A stretch of DNA of 9,444 nucleotides from Gemmatimonadaceae bacterium (lineage in GTDB: Bacteria > Gemmatimonadota > Gemmatimonadetes > Gemmatimonadales > Gemmatimonadaceae): positions 1-9,444 of the forward strand of contig JANWKK010000089.1 in the NCBI GenBank assembly GCA_025451425.1, in the 5' to 3' direction. A program made the translations under genes and the position numbers. The notes below the pieces were generated by a model. The model was not told where the DNA came from. It saw only the letters and a list, made by a program, of their open reading frames with translations, and made no database searches. This document shows positions 6,984-9,444 of this stretch, piece by piece. The stretch's first letter is position 1; each line of letters begins with the position of its first letter.

Positions 6984-8313
6984 AAATCTTGAGAATCTTG
7001 CCGCGGCGATAGAGCGGTAAGAGCAGGAAATACCAGAGCGTCACGAAAAGCAGCGAATAAGCCAGTGACGCAGCATGCGCATCCATCCACGGCGCGAGTA
7101 AGCGCTCGTACACTACCTCGTGCAGCGAGCGCAGTCGGCCATCGAGGCGCAGCTTGATCGTCGAGTCGAACAGCATTGCCGTGAGCTCAGCGCCGACGTA
7201 TGCGGTAATCGGGTTCGTACCGAACACCTCGAAGGGTTGCGTCCAGCCGGTCCATCGTCTCACGTCGACGACCCACGCAATCGCCGCGAGCAGCACGAGA
7301 GCAACGCCGGCCGTGAAGACGACGAAGGAACTGGTCCAGAGATTCTTGTTGATCGGAAAGACGAGGTTCCAAATCAGGCCGGCGATCGTTAGCGCGACGC
7401 CCGCGATGAATAGTCCCTTCAGTCGCTCATTGAGTGAACGAATACTGCCTAACCAGCGGCCGGCGAGGACACCGATCAGCGTCGTCGCGATGGCCGGCAT
7501 CGTTGAAAGAAGACCCTCGGGATCGTAGACCGCTGTTTCCTGCCAGATGTGATTGCCGAGCCCCCAATCCGACCAGTCGAGCGTGACGTGATCGACCCAC
7601 GCCGCGAGCGTGCGCGACGGCTCATTGAGGAGTCGGGCGCCGATCGCGCTTTGCTCCGGCACGGGGAGGAGCATCATCGCGACCCAGTAGCCAATAAGAA
7701 GCGCTACGATGATCGCTACCAGCCGCTTCGTCGGGGCGCGCAGGGAAAGCAGCGCCGCGGCGACGTAGGCGAGTCCGATACGCTGCAAAACACCCAGAAA
7801 GCGCAGCTCCGTCAGTCGCGCGACGACGTGATCGAGAAAGTCCGGCGATGGATTCCCGGCAATCGCGCCATACTGATAAAAGGGAAACCAATTGAGAAGC
7901 AGACCAATACCGAAAATGATCGCGCCTCTTCTCAGAATGCGCAGGCGTAATCGATGATCGCGCTCGCCATGTTCCGCGCGCGAGCGGAGCGACAGGTGCG
8001 TGGTAATCCCGACGATGAAGAGAAAGAACGGGAAGACGAGATCAGCGAATGTCCACCCGTGCCACACGCTGTGTCGGAGCTGCGCGTACGCGGTGCTCGC
8101 GTTACCGGGATCGTTGACCAGGAGCATCCCGATGATCGTGAGGCCGCGAAAAACGTCGAGCGAGCGAAGGCGCGCAGGCGCAATTGAGCGGCGCTCCGGT
8201 TGGGCAACTGATTGTGCCCGTGACTGATGAGCCACTCGTGTCACCGCCGTAAGACCGTCGCCACGACTCTTGACTGCGCCGGCATCGGACACGTTCCTCA
8301 TCAGTCCACTCAT
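6982..8313 (-). CDS. HGSNAT/NagX-like membrane acetyltransferase
   Basis: A polytopic protein of the heparan-alpha-glucosaminide N-acetyltransferase-like group (DUF1624/DUF5009 type). Family members move acetyl groups from acetyl-CoA across the membrane to amino sugars; the substrate here is not known. Numbering from the chosen ATG at 8313 (443 residues), the domain opens with LRSLDVFRGLTIIGMLLVND at 49-68. LRHSVWHGWTFADLVFPFFL (79-98) contains H81, aligned by eye with the active-site histidine of human HGSNAT. LGVLQRIGLAY (173-183), YDPEGLLSTMPAIATTLIG (263-281), LWTSSFVVFTAG (325-336) and PFEVFGTNPITAYVGAELT (360-378) follow, with about ten membrane helices in total. The frame also stays open to a TTG at 8361 (16 more residues); ATG at 8301 is another option. 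None has a clear ribosome site, and about 45 polar residues precede the domain. Diverges from the lipoprotein gene. Confidence 0.9.
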   Translation of the reverse strand: MSGLMRNVSDAGAVKSRGDGLTAVTRVAHQSRAQSVAQPERRSIAPARLRSLDVFRGLTIIGMLLVNDPGNASTAYAQLRHSVWHGWTFADLVFPFFLFIVGITTHLSLRSRAEHGERDHRLRLRILRRGAIIFGIGLLLNWFPFYQYGAIAGNPSPDFLDHVVARLTELRFLGVLQRIGLAYVAAALLSLRAPTKRLVAIIVALLIGYWVAMMLLPVPEQSAIGARLLNEPSRTLAAWVDHVTLDWSDWGLGNHIWQETAVYDPEGLLSTMPAIATTLIGVLAGRWLGSIRSLNERLKGLFIAGVALTIAGLIWNLVFPINKNLWTSSFVVFTAGVALVLLAAIAWVVDVRRWTGWTQPFEVFGTNPITAYVGAELTAMLFDSTIKLRLDGRLRSLHEVVYERLLAPWMDAHAASLAYSLLFVTLWYFLLLPLYRRGKILKI

Positions 8314-8514
8314 CTGCCAGTCGCGCTGCTCGGCTTCCCAGTTGGCGCCAAACGAGTGCAACCCGGCCGCAAATTAAAATTGATCTGGCTCGCGGAGGGG
8401 AAGTTTACTACAATACGCCGGTCCTCTGCCGAGTTCCTGACGAGTTCTCGGCGTACCGGTCACCCCCGGACGCTCTGCTCTCCAATCCGCGCCGCTGCGC
8501 CTTGGGACGCAACG
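8314..8514. promoter_or_regulatory. Divergent intergenic region, acetyltransferase / propeller lipoprotein
   Basis: About 150-200 bases, depending on the acetyltransferase start. An AT-rich patch at 8371-8384 is followed by TACAAT at 8409-8414, a good -10-like hexamer for the plus strand. TTGATC (8380-8385) is 23 bases away from it, too far for a normal -35, and the hexamer at the right distance is not -35-like. ATTAAA at 8373-8378 reads TTTAAT on the minus strand, a possible -10 for the acetyltransferase. Promoter calls are therefore tentative. The plus-strand leader contains the inverted repeat listed separately. Confidence 0.4.
8418..8459. repeat. Nested inverted repeat in the lipoprotein leader
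   Basis: Outer arms CCGGT (8418-8422) and ACCGG (8455-8459) enclose inner arms GCCGAG (8428-8433) and CTCGGC (8447-8452). The loop is 13 bases, and the internal bulge has 5 bases on one side and 2 on the other. The loop side also carries CGAGTTC twice (8430-8436 and 8441-8447). It sits just downstream of the TACAAT hexamer and 56 bases before the lipoprotein start, so it could be an operator or an mRNA stem-loop. No T-run follows. Confidence 0.4.
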
Positions 8515-9444
8515 ATGCTATCCGCCCGCCATCACGCTCGCGCACACCTCCACTGGGCACTTGGCGCCGTAGCCTTTCTCGGCGTCATGTGGGCTACTGG
8601 CTGCTCGACAGATAGGATCGCAGCGCCGGACAGCGACGGGGATGTTTTTCTCGCGGACGACAGCCTTTTCACGGCCACCCTCGGAAAGCCTGTCCCAATC
8701 GAATTCGAGACCTACGAGAGCTCGCGACAGGTCGTTCATCCGAGCGCCGTCGCATTTCCGTCGGCCTGGAATGGTCAGCGGTTCTGGCTCGCTCTCACGC
8801 CATATCCCAACAGCGACTCGCGAGTCGAGAATCCTTCGCTGTTCAATAGCGGCGACGGAAATTCGTTCATCGTGCCAGCGGGAGTGACCAATCCCGTGGC
8901 GCGGACGAGCCGCGGCTATCTGTCAGATCCCGACCTTGCGTTCGATCCCGCCTCAAACGAGCTGCGAATGTACTACCGTGAGGTAGTCGAGTCGCATCAT
9001 CACGGCAGGAGGCGACATAAGGCGGACGTCGTTTACGTCACGCGAAGCAGCGACGGCGTGCAATGGTCCGCTCCACGAGCCGTTGTCGCCGACATCGGTC
9101 ATTATGTGGTATCGCCAGCCGTTGCCCGCCGCGCCGACGGCGACTGGAAGATGTGGGCGGTGGATGCGGGGCGAACCGGATGCAGCGCGCGCGATACGCG
9201 AATCGTCCTCCGTCGCTCGACCGACGGCATTGGCTGGAGTACACCGGCGGCCGTCTCGTTCTCGCAAGTCGGCTTCGTCCCGTGGCATCTCGACGTTCAG
9301 TACGTCCCTCAGCTGAATGCCTACTGGGCGCTCATCGCCGCGTATCCTCACGGCTCGGCCTGTACGGCGAGCAGTTTGTTTCTCGCAACGAGCACCGATG
9401 GCGTGGATTGGAAGACGTATCCTTCACCGGTGCTCGAGCGCGGC
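8515..9444 (+). CDS. Lipoprotein with Asp-box beta-propeller, glycosidase-like (runs off right edge)
   Basis: 310 residues are present and the frame is open to the edge. The start region has a histidine/arginine-rich N-terminus, a hydrophobic stretch (about 14-27) and a lipobox-like WATGC with C30, so I predict a lipoprotein signal and membrane anchoring. The body has repeated S-x-D-G-x-x-W Asp-boxes at D180, D237 and D295 (57 and 58 residues apart) and a degenerate copy at D114. These mark blades of a propeller as in sialidases and GH32/43-like folds. Other landmarks are HPSAVAFP (75-82), TPYPNSDSRVENPS (95-108), GYLSDPDLAFDP (134-145), MYYRE (152-156) and PWHLDV (256-261). They resemble the secreted five-bladed-propeller proteins usually labelled glycosyl-hydrolase-like. 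A glycan-binding or -cleaving role is inferred; no catalytic residue is certain. ATG at 8515 is the only sensible start upstream of the signal; GGGAC about 10 bases before it is a weak ribosome site. Confidence 0.85.
   Translation, partial: MLSARHHARAHLHWALGAVAFLGVMWATGCSTDRIAAPDSDGDVFLADDSLFTATLGKPVPIEFETYESSRQVVHPSAVAFPSAWNGQRFWLALTPYPNSDSRVENPSLFNSGDGNSFIVPAGVTNPVARTSRGYLSDPDLAFDPASNELRMYYREVVESHHHGRRRHKADVVYVTRSSDGVQWSAPRAVVADIGHYVVSPAVARRADGDWKMWAVDAGRTGCSARDTRIVLRRSTDGIGWSTPAAVSFSQVGFVPWHLDVQYVPQLNAYWALIAAYPHGSACTASSLFLATSTDGVDWKTYPSPVLERG

Larger units (their letters stand above)
1715..7453. repeat. Dispersed heptamer GCCTAAC (five exact copies)
   Basis: Exact copies are at 5102-5108, 5468-5474, 5885-5891 and 7447-7453 on the plus strand and at 1715-1721 on the minus strand. 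A one-base variant (CCCTAAC on the minus strand) is at 357-363, over the stop of the membrane-protein gene. All exact copies lie inside genes. Four encode Leu-Gly through the codon pair TTA-GGC, and one is read in the opposite orientation in the peptidase gene. The coordinates span the outermost exact copies, not a continuous element. Confidence 0.5.

Noticed and set aside
6991..7005. Tandem-looking AAGATT-CTC-AAGATT at the end of the acetyltransferase
   Set aside because: It encodes the C-terminal Lys-Ile-Leu-Lys-Ile; two short copies do not make a repeat element.
8380..8414. Sigma-70-like promoter TTGATC...TACAAT
   Set aside because: The spacer is 23 bases, well outside the usual 16-18; only the -10-like hexamer was kept as a weak hint.
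1..9444. CRISPR array, tRNA, rRNA, insertion sequence, attachment site
   Set aside because: No spaced direct repeats, cloverleaf-like or rRNA-like stretches, transposase-like proteins or terminal inverted repeats were seen by eye in either strand.

Overview
The window is high-GC bacterial DNA with gene density close to 100%. It carries a duplicated orphan permease of the ADOP type, an exported M20 dipeptidase, an exported DinB-like protein and an HGSNAT-type acetyltransferase. Most starts lack a clear Shine-Dalgarno sequence. This mix is common in Gemmatimonadota and also Acidobacteriota. Gemmatimonadota is my best guess, but it is an inference from gene style, not from a marker gene. I see no rRNA, tRNA, transposase, phage gene or CRISPR array, and no gene-free stretch longer than about 210 bases.

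Left block (1-2872, all minus strand, read right to left): a compact four-gene unit. An exported M20 metallopeptidase is followed after 11 bases by a MarR-type regulator. The MarR stop overlaps by 4 bases the start of a small single-pass membrane protein of unknown function. After 15 more bases comes a class V aminotransferase-fold PLP enzyme, cut off by the left edge. An AT-rich island with a short palindrome lies about 90 bases upstream of the MarR start, inside the peptidase gene, and could be an internal promoter/operator.

Middle block (3014-6877): a TVP38/TMEM64 (VTT) membrane protein on the plus strand diverges from the peptidase. It converges, with only 3 bases between stop codons, on an exported DinB-like protein. 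Next on the minus strand is an 823-residue ADOP permease with no ATPase gene beside it.

Right block (6982-9444): a polytopic HGSNAT/NagX-like acetyltransferase on the minus strand diverges from a lipoprotein on the plus strand that runs off the right edge. The lipoprotein has Asp-box repeats at a near-constant spacing and resembles five-bladed-propeller glycosidase-like proteins. Together these two suggest handling of surface or environmental glycans. The divergent region between them holds a nested inverted repeat.

No gene here is a clear new defence or mobile system. The most unusual signals are (1) strong scarcity of TTAG/CTAA, with most remaining copies sitting in one heptamer, GCCTAAC, (2) the possible MarR operator inside the peptidase gene, (3) the nested stem-loop upstream of the propeller lipoprotein and (4) the unknown membrane protein locked between MarR and the PLP enzyme.
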